The notes under the pieces were generated by a model. It ran no database searches. It was given only the letters and a program-made list of their open reading frames with translations, and was not told the origin of the DNA. Source: an uncultured Hyphomicrobium sp. (GTDB lineage Bacteria; Pseudomonadota; Alphaproteobacteria; Rhizobiales; Hyphomicrobiaceae). From it: a DNA stretch of 64,000 bases. Location: assembly GCA_934555825.1 (NCBI GenBank), contig CAKTFJ010000001.1, positions 62,001 through 126,000 of the forward strand, in the 5' to 3' direction. The position numbers were made by a program, and so were the translations under genes. Within the stretch, counting starts at the first letter, position 1; each line of letters opens with the position of its first letter. This document shows positions 33,755-43,262 of the stretch, piece after piece.

Positions 33755-35956
33755 TCACGTGCCGGGCGAGGCGGCATCGCTGATGAGCAAGCCGCCGAGT
33801 GCCATAACCGAAGGGTGCTTTGCTTCGAGTGCGTCCAGTGCTGCTCGACAGGTCGCGTACTCGCGCGTTGCTCTGGCGGTGTCGGCGTGGGTGCGCGCGG
33901 CCGAGAAGGCGGCAAAGCGCGCCGCGAAATCTTGAAACTCGGCCGATTTCGCGATCCGTTCGTCTCCTGCGAGCGCAAACAGGCGCTCGGGGCGATCCTT
34001 GCCGGAGAGGCGTGCGATGGCGTCGATTTCGAGGAAAGCAAAGTCGGGCGCCCCCCGGGCCGTGCTTTCGCCTGCGAGGATCGGGACACCATACCGCTTC
34101 GTCGCGCTCTCGATGCGGGACGCGACGTTCACCGCATCGCCGAGCACCGAATAGTCGAACCGCTCGGGCGAGCCGACATTTCCCACACAGCATTTTCCTG
34201 TGTTGAGGCCGATGCCGATGTTGAGCGCCTTGTGGGGGGTACCCTCGGCAGCCTGGCGGGCGGCATCCTCGCGGTTGAGGCGGCGTATCTCGTGCTGCAT
34301 GGCGAGGGCCGCGCGACACGCGGCGGCTGCGTGGCCAGGATCTGCAATCGGTGCGTTCCAGAAGGCCATCACCGCGTCGCCCATGAATTTGTCGATGGTG
34401 CCGCGTTGCGCGAGGATGATTTCGGACAGCGGCGTGAAGAGACGATTGACGAAGCGGATCAAGGTTTCTGCGTCCATGCCTTCGGAGAGGCGCGAAAATC
34501 CGCGAACGTCCGCAAACAGCAGCGTGACGTCACGCATTTCGCCGCCGAGCTTGAGGCGTGACGGATCTTGCGCGAGTTGCTCGACGAGGGGTGCGGCGAC
34601 GTAGTGGCCGAACGCGCGTTTGACGCGGGCACGGTCCGTTTCCGTGCGGATGTAGGAGAGCAGCGAGCCGCTGAGATAGACCGCGAGCAAGGCGAGTGCG
34701 GGATAAACCGGATCGAGCAGATAGGCGCCTTTCGAGAACGCAATCCAAGAGCCTGCAGCGACGGCTGCAACGGCGCCTGCGCCGATGATTGCGGCTGTCA
34801 GTGGGCCTGCGCGATGGATCGCGGCAGAGACGAGCAGCCCGGCGAGCAGGAGAAAGACGATCTCGGCGCCGGTGGCGAATGCGGGGCGCGTGAGATGTGC
34901 GCCCGACAGCATTTGCTCGATGGCCTGCGCGTGGATCTCGACGCCCGGCACGGAAGACGCGAGCGGGGTTGCGCGCAGGTCGAGCAGGCCCGTTGCGCTC
35001 GCGCCGATGAGGACATGGCGTCCGCGGACATCCTCGGATGCGAAGGTTCTGTCGAGGACGGTCTGCGCGGAGATGTACCGGCGAGGATCGGCGCGCGCGA
35101 AGTTGAGCCAGAGCTGGCCGTCGCTCGTCGTGGGGAGCACCGTCGTGCCGACGCGCACCGTTTCGACGCCCGTCTCTTGCCCAAACGCTAGCACGCCACT
35201 TCCGCCCGAAGCGCGCACGAACGCCGTCGTTTCTCCCATGCCGGTGCGAAGTGCTTCGAGCGCGAGCGTGGGCGCGAGAACGTCTCCTGCGGAGACGAGC
35301 AGCGGAACAGACCGCACGATCTGATCGCGAGCGGGGAGCCAGTTGACGGCGCCTTCGCCGGTTGCTGCTGCGGCAAGCTCTGGCAGCGGCTCGATGGCGC
35401 CCTGAAAGCGCGGGACGAAGAGCCGGGGATCGTCGCCTGCCGTAGCGAAGGCTGCTTTGGGCGTGCGGGGTGTGTTTTTTCGCGTGGTGTCGCCCGCGAA
35501 GCCCAGCACGACGGGAAGCTTCGTCATGGCGCGGGCGAGAAGTGTGTCGTTGGAAGGAAGCGTTGAGAGTTCGGCGACGATGGGCGCGAGTTCGCGGCGG
35601 GTCTCTGCCTGGCGTGCGAGTGCGTCAGGCGACAGACGATCGGGTTCGGCGAGGATGAGGTCGATGGCGATGGTTTCGGCGCCGGCTTCGGCGAGGCGTT
35701 CGACGATGCGCGCGAGTTCCGAGCGCGGCCAGGGCCATTGGCCGATCTTGGCGAGGGAGGCTTCGTCGATGTCGACGATGCGGACCGGGAAGGTTGGGTC
35801 GGCCTCGCGCGGCTTCAGGTTGAGGTAGGTATCGAAGACGGAGAGACGAAGGCGCGCGACGGGATCGGGATCTGCGATACGGAGCACGACGGCCAGCGCG
35901 AGCACGGTGGCGGTGAGGATGACGTGGAGCGAAGGACGGGAGAGCCTATGTCTCAT
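33755..35956 (-). CDS. CHASE2-domain adenylate/guanylate cyclase
   Basis: 733 residues. N-terminal helix (about 10-27), then the periplasmic CHASE2 sensor (about 35-340; VRIVDIDEASLAKIGQWPWPRSELA, DLILAEPDRLSP, VLIGASATGLLDLRATPL). Three membrane helices follow (about 345-430), and the class III cyclase domain starts near 480 with VTLLFADVRGFSRLSE (metal Asp), KFMGDAVMAFWNAP, NIGIGLNTGKCCVGNVGS and FDYSVLGDAVNVASRIE (substrate-binding). The start ATG at 35956 has GAGGGAGAG upstream. An in-frame reading extends to 36811 but overlaps the next gene antisense-like and carries no domain. The FecR protein lies convergent at 30 bases; a signal partner is possible. Confidence 0.94.
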   Translation of the reverse strand: MRHRLSRPSLHVILTATVLALAVVLRIADPDPVARLRLSVFDTYLNLKPREADPTFPVRIVDIDEASLAKIGQWPWPRSELARIVERLAEAGAETIAIDLILAEPDRLSPDALARQAETRRELAPIVAELSTLPSNDTLLARAMTKLPVVLGFAGDTTRKNTPRTPKAAFATAGDDPRLFVPRFQGAIEPLPELAAAATGEGAVNWLPARDQIVRSVPLLVSAGDVLAPTLALEALRTGMGETTAFVRASGGSGVLAFGQETGVETVRVGTTVLPTTSDGQLWLNFARADPRRYISAQTVLDRTFASEDVRGRHVLIGASATGLLDLRATPLASSVPGVEIHAQAIEQMLSGAHLTRPAFATGAEIVFLLLAGLLVSAAIHRAGPLTAAIIGAGAVAAVAAGSWIAFSKGAYLLDPVYPALALLAVYLSGSLLSYIRTETDRARVKRAFGHYVAAPLVEQLAQDPSRLKLGGEMRDVTLLFADVRGFSRLSEGMDAETLIRFVNRLFTPLSEIILAQRGTIDKFMGDAVMAFWNAPIADPGHAAAACRAALAMQHEIRRLNREDAARQAAEGTPHKALNIGIGLNTGKCCVGNVGSPERFDYSVLGDAVNVASRIESATKRYGVPILAGESTARGAPDFAFLEIDAIARLSGKDRPERLFALAGDERIAKSAEFQDFAARFAAFSAARTHADTARATREYATCRAALDALEAKHPSVMALGGLLISDAASPGT

Positions 35957-35997
35957 GGTCTCTCCCTCTCCGCCGCGACTGTCTCCTGCCGGTTCCG

Positions 35998-36756
35998 TCA
36001 GACGACGACGGTAGCCTTTTGGCCCATCGCCTGCTGGATCGCCCGCAGTGGCGCGGATGCGCGCCATACGTTCTCGATGCGGAACTGCTCGTGTCCGCCG
36101 CCGAAGATCGTGAGCTTGGCGTCGATGTCGCTGGTGCCGAGGCCGAGGAAGCCGAGGCCCAGGATTTTGTGGGCGATCAGGTCGTCGCTGTTGCGGGTGA
36201 GGCGAATGTGCATGACCGACCAGCTCTCGGGCGCGCGACCGAGAATGCTCGAAAAGCGTTGTACGCGCTCGACCTGCGTGCCGCGGAAGCGCCAGTAGGA
36301 AAGGCGGTCCACGATGAAGACGATCACGAACCAGACGGCGAATAGGACCGACGACACGAGCATGTAGAACGCGAGGTTCATGTGCACGAGGAGCGCGGGC
36401 GGTTCCGCCCAGAATTCCCGCGTGTCCATGACGAAGTAGGTGCCCGCCGCCGCAGCACCCATGAGCAGCAGCAGAAGCAGCGCGTTGACGCCGCGTGCGC
36501 GGACGGTGGTGGCGACGATCACGACGAGGAGGACAAGCGTGAAGGAGAGGCCGACCCACGCGCTGGGATGAATAAAGAGCGGCTTGACGCCCGCGCTGAA
36601 GTTGACCCGCTCGCCCTGGAAATAGGTGAAGGCCGCGCAGAAATATCCGTAAGCCCAGACAACCCACCAGTAGACGATTGGGGAGTGCGAATAGATGCGA
36701 ATTTCCGGGCTGCCCTGCGGTGCGGGCGCGGCGGATTGATCGGACGGTGTGACCAT
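35998..36756 (-). CDS. Conserved membrane protein with C-terminal soluble domain
   Basis: 252 residues with four membrane helices: about 27-47 (IVYWWVVWAYGYFCAAFTYF), 66-85, 88-108 and 124-150. After that comes a soluble part of about 100 residues (RGTQVERVQRFSSILGRAP, HIRLTRNSDDLIAHKILGLGFLGLGTSDIDAKLT) with a PH-like or beta-rich look. Start ATG 36756 has GGAAGG about 8 bases upstream. It is upstream of, and on the same strand as, the cyclase gene (41-base gap), so the two may be co-transcribed. I do not recognise the family. Confidence 0.75.
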   Translation of the reverse strand: MVTPSDQSAAPAPQGSPEIRIYSHSPIVYWWVVWAYGYFCAAFTYFQGERVNFSAGVKPLFIHPSAWVGLSFTLVLLVVIVATTVRARGVNALLLLLLMGAAAAGTYFVMDTREFWAEPPALLVHMNLAFYMLVSSVLFAVWFVIVFIVDRLSYWRFRGTQVERVQRFSSILGRAPESWSVMHIRLTRNSDDLIAHKILGLGFLGLGTSDIDAKLTIFGGGHEQFRIENVWRASAPLRAIQQAMGQKATVVV

Positions 36757-36856
36757 GCGGGCCTTCCCCCCTTATCCCTAGGGGTCGGACTGTCGCACCG
36801 GCGTGTGACAACTGTCAACGCGGGTGGGAGGATGGCACGGTTAACGGGCGCGCCCC

Positions 36857-36986
36857 TGTCATCCCGGCCAGAGGAGCGCAGCGAAACGTAGAGCCGGGAC
36901 CCAGGAAAAACTTCTATCGCGAAATTTGCGTCTTCAACGAGCCGTGCGCTGGGTCCCGGATAAGGCTTCGCCTTTCCGGGATGACA
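36857..36986. repeat. Inverted intergenic repeat with TGTCATCCCGG ends
   Basis: The element begins TGTCATCCCGG and ends CCGGGATGACA, an 11-bp terminal inverted repeat. Internally CTGGGTCCCGG and CCGGGACCCAG are also mirrored, giving long nested arms around an AT-richer centre (ACTTCTATCGCGAAATTTGCG). Such 100-150 bp palindromes are a dispersed type in alphaproteobacteria. It sits between the rimO 3' end and the membrane protein start. Confidence 0.75.
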
Positions 36987-37006
36987 AACGAGGGCGTGGA
37001 TCGTCG

Positions 37007-38374
37007 TCAGTCGACCGTTGCGAAGAGGTCGTAGTCGTCGGCGCCGGTGACGCGCGCCTTTACGATGTCTCCGGCCTTGAGGGGCGCGCTGCTTTCGAGG
37101 AATACGTTGCCGTCGATTTCCGGCGCGTCCCACTTGGAACGGCCGACAGCGCCGTCGGGGCCGATTTCGTCGACGATGACGTCGATCTCGCTGCCGACGC
37201 GGGCGGCCTGGATCTCTGCGGAGATCTCAAGCTGGGCCTCCATGAACCGGTGCCAGCGCTCCTCCTTCACCTCCTCGGGCACGGCGCCGGGCAAGTCGTT
37301 GGCGGGTGCGCCTGCGACGGCTTCGTACTTGAAGCAGCCGATGCGGTTGAGGCGGGTTTCGCGCAGCCAGTCGAGCAGCATGGAGAAGTCCTGCTCGGTC
37401 TCGCCGGGGAAGCCCACGATGAAGGTGGAGCGGATGGCGAGGTCGGGGCAGATCTCTCGCCAGCGGGCGATGCGTTCGGCCGTCTTTTCCTGGTGGGCGG
37501 GCCGGCGCATGGCTTTGAGCACGGTGGGCGAGGCGTGCTGGAAGGGGATGTCGAGGTAGGGGAGGATGCGCCCTTCCGCCATCAACGGAATGACGTCGTC
37601 CACGTGCGGATAGGGATAGACGTAGTGGAGCCGCACCCAGGCACCGAGATCTCCGAGCGCGCGCGTAAGATCGAGGAAACGGGCCTTGAGCGGCGCGCCC
37701 TTCCATGGGCTTTCGGCATACTTGATGTCGAGACCGTAGGCGCTCGTATCCTGGCTGATGACGAGGAGCTCTTTCACGCCCGCTTTCACCAAGCGTTCGG
37801 CTTCCGTCATCACGTGGTGCACGGGACGGCTTGCGAGATCGCCGCGCAGGCTCGGAATGATGCAGAAGCTGCAGCGGTGGTTGCAGCCTTCGGAGATCTT
37901 CAAATACGCGTAGTGGCGTGGTGTGAGGCGCAGTCCTTCGGGCGGCACGAGATCGATGTAGGGATCGTGTAGCGGGGGGGCGGCGTCGTGCACGGCGGTG
38001 ACGACCTGCTCGTACTGGTGCGGGCCGGTGACGGCGAGCACGCCCGGGTGCACCTCACGGATGCGCCCTTCCTCGACGCCCATGCAGCCGGTGACGATGA
38101 CGCGCCCGTTCTCGGCCATGGCCTCGCCGATTGCATCGAGGCTTTCCTGCTTGGCGCTGTCGAGGAAGCCGCAGGTGTTGACGACGACCACGTCGGCGCC
38201 TGCGTAGTCGGGGGCGACCTGATAGCCCTCGGAGCGGAGCTTGGTAATGATGCGCTCGCTATCGACCAAAGCCTTGGGGCAGCCGAGCGAGACGAAGCCG
38301 ACCTTGGGGGCGGGCTTGACGGAGCGCGGTGCTGTGGCGGTCAGGTCGCCGGGTGTCTGGGATCGAGCGGTCAT
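37007..38374 (-). CDS. rimO: Ribosomal protein S12 methylthiotransferase RimO
   Basis: 455-residue radical SAM enzyme that beta-methylthiolates Asp89 of ribosomal protein S12. The N-terminal MTTase domain has [24 protein letters not shown] and [10 protein letters not shown] (three Cys for the auxiliary cluster). The radical SAM motif is [15 protein letters not shown] (C-x3-C-x2-C). The C-terminal TRAM domain runs from about 390 ([28 protein letters not shown]). Diverges from the ICMT-like gene with a nested inverted repeat between. Confidence 0.97.
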   Translation of the reverse strand: MTARSQTPGDLTATAPRSVKPAPKVGFVSLGCPKALVDSERIITKLRSEGYQVAPDYAGADVVVVNTCGFLDSAKQESLDAIGEAMAENGRVIVTGCMGVEEGRIREVHPGVLAVTGPHQYEQVVTAVHDAAPPLHDPYIDLVPPEGLRLTPRHYAYLKISEGCNHRCSFCIIPSLRGDLASRPVHHVMTEAERLVKAGVKELLVISQDTSAYGLDIKYAESPWKGAPLKARFLDLTRALGDLGAWVRLHYVYPYPHVDDVIPLMAEGRILPYLDIPFQHASPTVLKAMRRPAHQEKTAERIARWREICPDLAIRSTFIVGFPGETEQDFSMLLDWLRETRLNRIGCFKYEAVAGAPANDLPGAVPEEVKEERWHRFMEAQLEISAEIQAARVGSEIDVIVDEIGPDGAVGRSKWDAPEIDGNVFLESSAPLKAGDIVKARVTGADDYDLFATVD

Positions 38375-38477
38375 CTGGGGCCTTGTTTGCCGAAAGACGG
38401 CCTTCTAGCACAGGAGTGGGGGGCGGGGAGCCCTCTTGCTGCCGCAGGCGGCCGCTGCGGTGATTTTAGGGCCCGCG

Positions 38478-38510
38478 AATTTCATACGGCTGTTACGGAA
38501 CAGTGAAATT
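38478..38510. promoter_or_regulatory. Nested inverted-repeat operator candidate
   Basis: AATTTCA (38478-38484) pairs with TGAAATT (38504-38510), and within it CTGTT pairs with AACAG around ACGG. The site lies between rimO and the ICMT-like gene, about 65-100 bases from each start, and reads as a TetR- or MarR-type operator. No matching regulator gene is adjacent. Confidence 0.4.
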
Positions 38511-38575
38511 TCTGCCGGATATGCGCGTCCGGCAGGTCATTCGGGCGTGCGCTCGCTCCGGCAAGGGAGGCGCCC

Positions 38576-39262
38576 ATGGACATCATTTTCTCGATCGGGC
38601 TCGTTGCGGGTGTCGTTTTGAACGCGCTGCTCGTGGTGACGCGCTTTGGCCCGCTCGCGATCTGGCCGTGCCCCGAGCGATGGAGTGTGGAGCAGGTGAG
38701 CTTCTGGACCTTGTTCCGCGTCACAAACGTCGCCGCGCTCGTCACCATTCTTTTCGGGATCGCGCCGGGATTGCTCGAAGACCCATTGCGGATCGGACCC
38801 GCGCTGTTCGGCATCGTGTGCTCCGGTTTTTATCTTTTTGCCTGTCTCGAATTGGGGCGTGAAAATCTCTACTGCGGCTCGGCCGGCCTCAAGGTGCGCG
38901 GCATCTATCGCTGGAGCCGCAATCCGCAGTACGCGACGGCAATCCCCGGCTATCTCGCCGGAGCGGTGGCAGCCGGGACGACAGAAGCCGTTGCATTGGC
39001 TGCCGTTGTGTCGCTCGTGTTCTTCCAAATGGCGATGCTTGAAGATCGCTGGCTCAAGGAGACCTATGGCGCGTCGTTCGATGCGTACCGGGCGCGCGTG
39101 TCCCGTTTCTACAATGTGCGTCGTGTTCGATCGTTCAGGCGCTCTGCCCGGCGCAAAGTGCGATCGTTGCGCCGCCGCGCCGCGCTTGACATGACGATGC
39201 GTGCGGGAAGATCGGGTGCGCCTGCTGGGCAGGCCGCAGACCGGCAGCGTTTTGGCCGGTGA
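38576..39262 (+). CDS. Isoprenylcysteine methyltransferase-like (PEMT/ICMT) membrane protein
   Basis: 228 residues with five or so membrane helices. The signature near the C-terminal half is YRWSRNPQYATAIPGYLAG and LEDRWLKETYGASFDAYRARVSRF, the S-adenosylmethionine-binding pocket of ICMT/PEMT-like methyltransferases (RxP and E/D-x-x-L...Y motifs). A 50-residue Arg-rich tail (RRVRSFRRSARRKVRSLRRR) is unusual. Start ATG with GGGAGG 6-8 bases upstream. Substrate unknown; a membrane lipid or small isoprenoid-like acceptor is the general expectation. Confidence 0.85.
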   Translation: MDIIFSIGLVAGVVLNALLVVTRFGPLAIWPCPERWSVEQVSFWTLFRVTNVAALVTILFGIAPGLLEDPLRIGPALFGIVCSGFYLFACLELGRENLYCGSAGLKVRGIYRWSRNPQYATAIPGYLAGAVAAGTTEAVALAAVVSLVFFQMAMLEDRWLKETYGASFDAYRARVSRFYNVRRVRSFRRSARRKVRSLRRRAALDMTMRAGRSGAPAGQAADRQRFGR

Positions 39263-39479
39263 TAAGCCTTTCGTGAGGCTGCAGAATGGGGGTTCCGACG
39301 GTTTACCCCTGTGAGCGAATCGCGCTTCACTCTCCCTGCAACGCGTGCTGAAGATAGGTGTGACCCCTATCCTCAGTTTACTTACGTAGGTTTGCGCCGG
39401 CGGCTGTCTTGGCCGCAGTTCGCATCGGCGTGCTCGACATTTCGACGGCGAGCAGGCGCGCTATCCATCAGGCGGGGTT

Positions 39480-42400
39480 ATGGCACTTCAGACGCGGCAC
39501 GCGGTTCTGTTTTTGTTTGTGGGAAGTTTGATGCTGTCAGCCAGTGCCACTGGCGTCCGCGCAAACGATCCGTGTGTGGCGAACGGCACGACGCTCATAT
39601 GCCAAGGCGACCAGGTGGACGGCGTCGTGGAGTCGAGCGGTGCCTACGACACCTTGCTGGTGAATTCTCTGACTGCCGGGATCGCGACCGTCGACATGAC
39701 GGGCATTTTCTTTTCCACGAATGGCCTGGCCATGACGCTGCGCAGCGCGACCGGACCATTCGGCATATCCACGACGGGTGATTTCGCGCCGGGTATCAAC
39801 GTTGTGTCCCAGGCATCGCTCATCAACGCTCAGCACACGTTTTCGTCTGCGGATATCCTGCTTTTCAGCGACGACACGATCGTGACGTCGGGTGAGGAGA
39901 GTTACGGTATCGCTTTGGATATGACGACGAGCGTGATCGAATCTCTTGCAACGGCCGATGTCTTCGCGACGGGGGGTAACGGCAACGCTACCGTCACCGG
40001 CACAATCACGACCCACGGCGTATATTCGCACGGTATTGACGCCTTCAACGCGGTATCCGCGGTGGCGACGGTTGCTGGGAGCCAAGCGACTGCGACAGGT
40101 GGCGACGTTACCGTTCAATCCACTCACGTGGAGACACATGGCGAGGATTCTGTCGGCGTGCTGCTTCGGCAGAACCTTTCCGCCAACGGGCATATGCTTT
40201 CGTCCGCAACGGGCGGACATATCGCGGTCAGCTCCGGTATCGTAACGACGCGAGGCGACTACGCCGCCGGTGTGGGCGCTCATTCTCTGCTGCTGATGCA
40301 GGGGCGCAATGCTTCTGGCACCGCTTCCGCCATCACGATCGAAAGCGATACGGTGCGGACATTCGGTGTTTCTTCAACTGGCATAAACGCGTCAGTTATG
40401 GCGATTGCGGAAACCGAAGACGCCGCAACCATTCTTGGGCGCGAAATCTCCGTCACCAATTTGGGGCTCATTGAAACGCACGGCGAGTTGTCCGACGGGA
40501 TCGCGCTCGGTCAGCAGTTCCGGGCTTTGAGCGATAACGCAACCGCGTATGCAAGATCAGGCAGCGTCGAAATCGACAACGAAGGCCTGGTCGATGTTCG
40601 CGGTCTTGGCGCTGCGGGAATTGTCGTCGGTCAAGAGGTCGTGGCTGTCGCGCGCGACGCGTCCTCATCGGCGATTGCAATCGCTGCAGACACCGTAGTG
40701 AACAGCAAAGACGTGCGTGTGGCCGACGGGTTTGCAGGCATAGCCGTTTTTAACACGGCCGTTGCGGATGCTGCCGGTGAAGGGCAAGCATACGGCTCGA
40801 ACACTACGATCAACGCGCACGACATTCGTGTGACAGGCGATGGGAACTTAATGCCGCTGGTCGTTGGCATCATGGTTGTCAACGGTGCAGAGAACCGAGG
40901 TGCTTCTGGCTTGGCGCGAGCCGGCGATGTTTTCGTAAAAACGACCGGTACGATCTCGGTCGAGGGCGGTGACCCGACCGGTCTTGCGTCCATCGGTATT
41001 ATGGCAGGAAGCGGCGCCGACGGTGCAGGCGCAGAGCACGGCGACGTCTCCATTCATGTCGCCTCGGGATCGGTTTCGGCGCAAGTTGCAGTCGCTTTCA
41101 TGTCTGAAGGCGATAATGGGCTTGCGAACTTCGGCACTGTTGCGGGGCAACTTGCCGTTGTGGGCGGAGACGGACACGAGACGATCGAGAACTGGGGAAC
41201 GATTGCCGGAAGCATCGATCTGGGCAACGGCGACAACGCATTCAACAACTATGCCCCTGGCGTGTTCGTCTCGCGCGATTTCGTAAATCTCGGCTTGGGC
41301 ACACTGACGAACGCAGGCCTGCTGACGCCAGGCGGTGCGGGAGCTTTGCAGGTTACGGCATTCGGCGGCAATCTCGTGCAGACGGAAAGCGGGCGCTTCG
41401 CGGTCGACCTGGATTACGCGACGCGCGATTCGGACCGCCTTGAAATCGACGGCACTGCCTCGCTGGCCGGAACGGTGGTCGGGCGAGCACTCGCGACTGG
41501 TGCCGCCGGTTTGGAGCAACGGTTTCACATTTTGAATGCGACCGGCGGCGTGACCGACGATGGGCTGACCGCGCAAGATACCGCGGCCGTCGATTACAGC
41601 GTGTACTTCGATCCGAACGGAGAAGATGTCCATCTGGGCGCCGTGATCGATTTCTCGGGGCGAGGCGGCCTCAATCCCAATCAGGCCCGTATCGGGCGGG
41701 CGATGAACACGATCCAAGCGAACGGGGCGCCTGCGTGGATGGCGTCCGGTCTGGTGGGCTTGATGAACGTGCCGACAACCGCGGATCTCGGGCGCGCGTA
41801 CGATCAGCTTTCTCCGGTGTCATTCGGGCAGCAGCAGGCCGAGGGGCAGGGCGCCTCGGCGGACTTTGCGAATACGCTTATGAGCTGCCGAGAGGCGGGC
41901 GGGCCGAACGCGGCGATCCGCGAGGGCGAGTGTCTTTGGGCACGCGCGCGTGCGACCGATATCGATGTTGACGGCTCGGCGACGAACGTCGGCTCGAACA
42001 GTCGGGTGGGGTCGTTCGCGGCCGGTCTTCAGGTCGCGATGGCGGCCGATTGGCGGATCGGTGTCGCGTTGGGCTACGATCTCATCTCGCGTTCGACGCA
42101 GAGCGGTGCATCGACGGACGGGGAACGCACCAACATCGGCGCGGTCGTGAAATACAACCCTGGGCCGTTTCTTTTCGCGGCGGGTGGTGCCGCCGGCTGG
42201 GGATCATTCGAGACGGATCGCCGGATGGCGTTCGGGGGCTTTGCCGCGACCGCCACATCGAAGAGCGACACGGATTATGTGAGCGGCTGGCTCCATGCTG
42301 CGTATCTCGCTGATCAGGGACGCTGGTATCTGAAGCCGCTCGTCGAAGCGCGCGTCACCGAACTCGACTTTTCCGGTGCGCGGGAAACGGGTGGCGGCGG

Positions 42401-42752
42401 GTTTGGGCTCGTGATTGCGGGCTCCCGCGATACGATGCTCAGCGTTTCTCCCGCGATTGAGGTGGGAACCGAGTTTCGCTTCGACGCGCTCGCCGTGTGG
42501 CGGCCCTTCGTGCGTGCGGGCGTGACGTGGCAAGACGAAGACAGTTTCGTCACTCACGCGGCCTTTGCGGCTGCCCCCGGCGCTCCGGGCTTCCAGATCG
42601 TGACCGACGTTGACGACGTCCTATTCGATATTAGTGCGGGTGTCGACGTCATCGGAGTGGACGGCGCGGTGCTTCGCGCGCAGTACGACGGGCGCTTCGG
42701 CAGCACGTTGAGCCAGAACAGTGTCAGCCTGAAAGGCAGCGTGCCGTTCTAG
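39480..42752 (+). CDS. Autotransporter (type Va) with beta-helix passenger
   Basis: 1090 residues. Signal peptide at the start (MALQTRHAVLFLFVGSLMLSASATG). The passenger (about 30-800) has repeated units of roughly 55-70 residues with a recurring (I/V)xTxGxxSxGI core: THGVYSHGI, THGEDSVGV, TRGDYAAGV, TFGVSSTGI, THGELSDGI, VRGLGAAGI. This is a parallel beta-helix adhesin-like passenger, linked to an autotransporter beta-barrel (about 820-1090), with VGSFAAGLQVAMAADWRIGVALGYD and ending in LKGSVPF, whose terminal Phe fits BamA recognition. No protease or lipase motif is seen. Two cysteines near the N-terminus of the mature chain (DPCVANGTTLICQ) could be disulfide linked. Probably a surface adhesin or biofilm factor. 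Confidence 0.92.
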   Translation: MALQTRHAVLFLFVGSLMLSASATGVRANDPCVANGTTLICQGDQVDGVVESSGAYDTLLVNSLTAGIATVDMTGIFFSTNGLAMTLRSATGPFGISTTGDFAPGINVVSQASLINAQHTFSSADILLFSDDTIVTSGEESYGIALDMTTSVIESLATADVFATGGNGNATVTGTITTHGVYSHGIDAFNAVSAVATVAGSQATATGGDVTVQSTHVETHGEDSVGVLLRQNLSANGHMLSSATGGHIAVSSGIVTTRGDYAAGVGAHSLLLMQGRNASGTASAITIESDTVRTFGVSSTGINASVMAIAETEDAATILGREISVTNLGLIETHGELSDGIALGQQFRALSDNATAYARSGSVEIDNEGLVDVRGLGAAGIVVGQEVVAVARDASSSAIAIAADTVVNSKDVRVADGFAGIAVFNTAVADAAGEGQAYGSNTTINAHDIRVTGDGNLMPLVVGIMVVNGAENRGASGLARAGDVFVKTTGTISVEGGDPTGLASIGIMAGSGADGAGAEHGDVSIHVASGSVSAQVAVAFMSEGDNGLANFGTVAGQLAVVGGDGHETIENWGTIAGSIDLGNGDNAFNNYAPGVFVSRDFVNLGLGTLTNAGLLTPGGAGALQVTAFGGNLVQTESGRFAVDLDYATRDSDRLEIDGTASLAGTVVGRALATGAAGLEQRFHILNATGGVTDDGLTAQDTAAVDYSVYFDPNGEDVHLGAVIDFSGRGGLNPNQARIGRAMNTIQANGAPAWMASGLVGLMNVPTTADLGRAYDQLSPVSFGQQQAEGQGASADFANTLMSCREAGGPNAAIREGECLWARARATDIDVDGSATNVGSNSRVGSFAAGLQVAMAADWRIGVALGYDLISRSTQSGASTDGERTNIGAVVKYNPGPFLFAAGGAAGWGSFETDRRMAFGGFAATATSKSDTDYVSGWLHAAYLADQGRWYLKPLVEARVTELDFSGARETGGGGFGLVIAGSRDTMLSVSPAIEVGTEFRFDALAVWRPFVRAGVTWQDEDSFVTHAAFAAAPGAPGFQIVTDVDDVLFDISAGVDVIGVDGAVLRAQYDGRFGSTLSQNSVSLKGSVPF

Positions 42753-42776
42753 CAGAAGCAAAAAGGGAACCTGTCC

Positions 42777-43229
42777 GTGCCGAGGCGGCTGCGTCACCTG
42801 CTCCTGATCATGTCTTGCCTGATTGCCGGTTCAGCGGCCCACGCAGGAGGTGTGGCGCACCCACGTGATGCCGCGGATGTGATAATGCGCGGGATGCTGT
42901 CGGGCGATGCGGATGCCATTGCGGCCCTCTATACGCCCAACGCGGTCTATCTCGCGCCAGACTCGCCGATGATCAGCGGGCGCGATGCGATCCGCGGCGT
43001 TTACCAGCGCCATCTGGATGCGGGGCGCAGCAGGATCCGCTTCTTCGATGTCAAGATTGACCAAGCGGACAGCCGTGCATTGATCGTCTGGAGCTGGACT
43101 TCGGAGATCGTGCGTGAGGGGGCTGAGGCTGTCCGCATGGAGGGGCGATCCATGGTCTACATGGTTCGGGGCGACGACGGCTGGCAGATCAGTGTGGATA
43201 TGCTGCAGACGTTGCCGCACGGGCGCTGA
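42777..43229 (+). CDS. Exported NTF2/SnoaL-like (DUF4440) protein
   Basis: 150 residues. The signal MPRRLRHLLLIMSCLIAGSAAHA is classical; a GTG start at 42777 with AGGGAA upstream is used. The mature part is a single NTF2-like cone: DAADVIMRGMLSGDADAIAALYTPNAVYLAPDSP, ISGRDAIRGVYQRHLDA, and YMVRGDDGWQISVDM. The family is often a ketosteroid-isomerase-like ligand pocket. It directly follows the autotransporter (24 bases), so the two are likely co-transcribed; function within the pair is open. Confidence 0.85.
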   Translation: MPRRLRHLLLIMSCLIAGSAAHAGGVAHPRDAADVIMRGMLSGDADAIAALYTPNAVYLAPDSPMISGRDAIRGVYQRHLDAGRSRIRFFDVKIDQADSRALIVWSWTSEIVREGAEAVRMEGRSMVYMVRGDDGWQISVDMLQTLPHGR

Positions 43230-43262
43230 GAGATCGCGCCGAGATGTGTGCGCTAAGGCAGC

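Noticed and set aside
35957..36811. N-terminal extension of the CHASE2 cyclase to 1018 residues
   Set aside because: It overlaps the membrane-protein gene at 35998-36756 in another frame, has no recognisable domain, and a good ribosome-binding site precedes the ATG at 35956.
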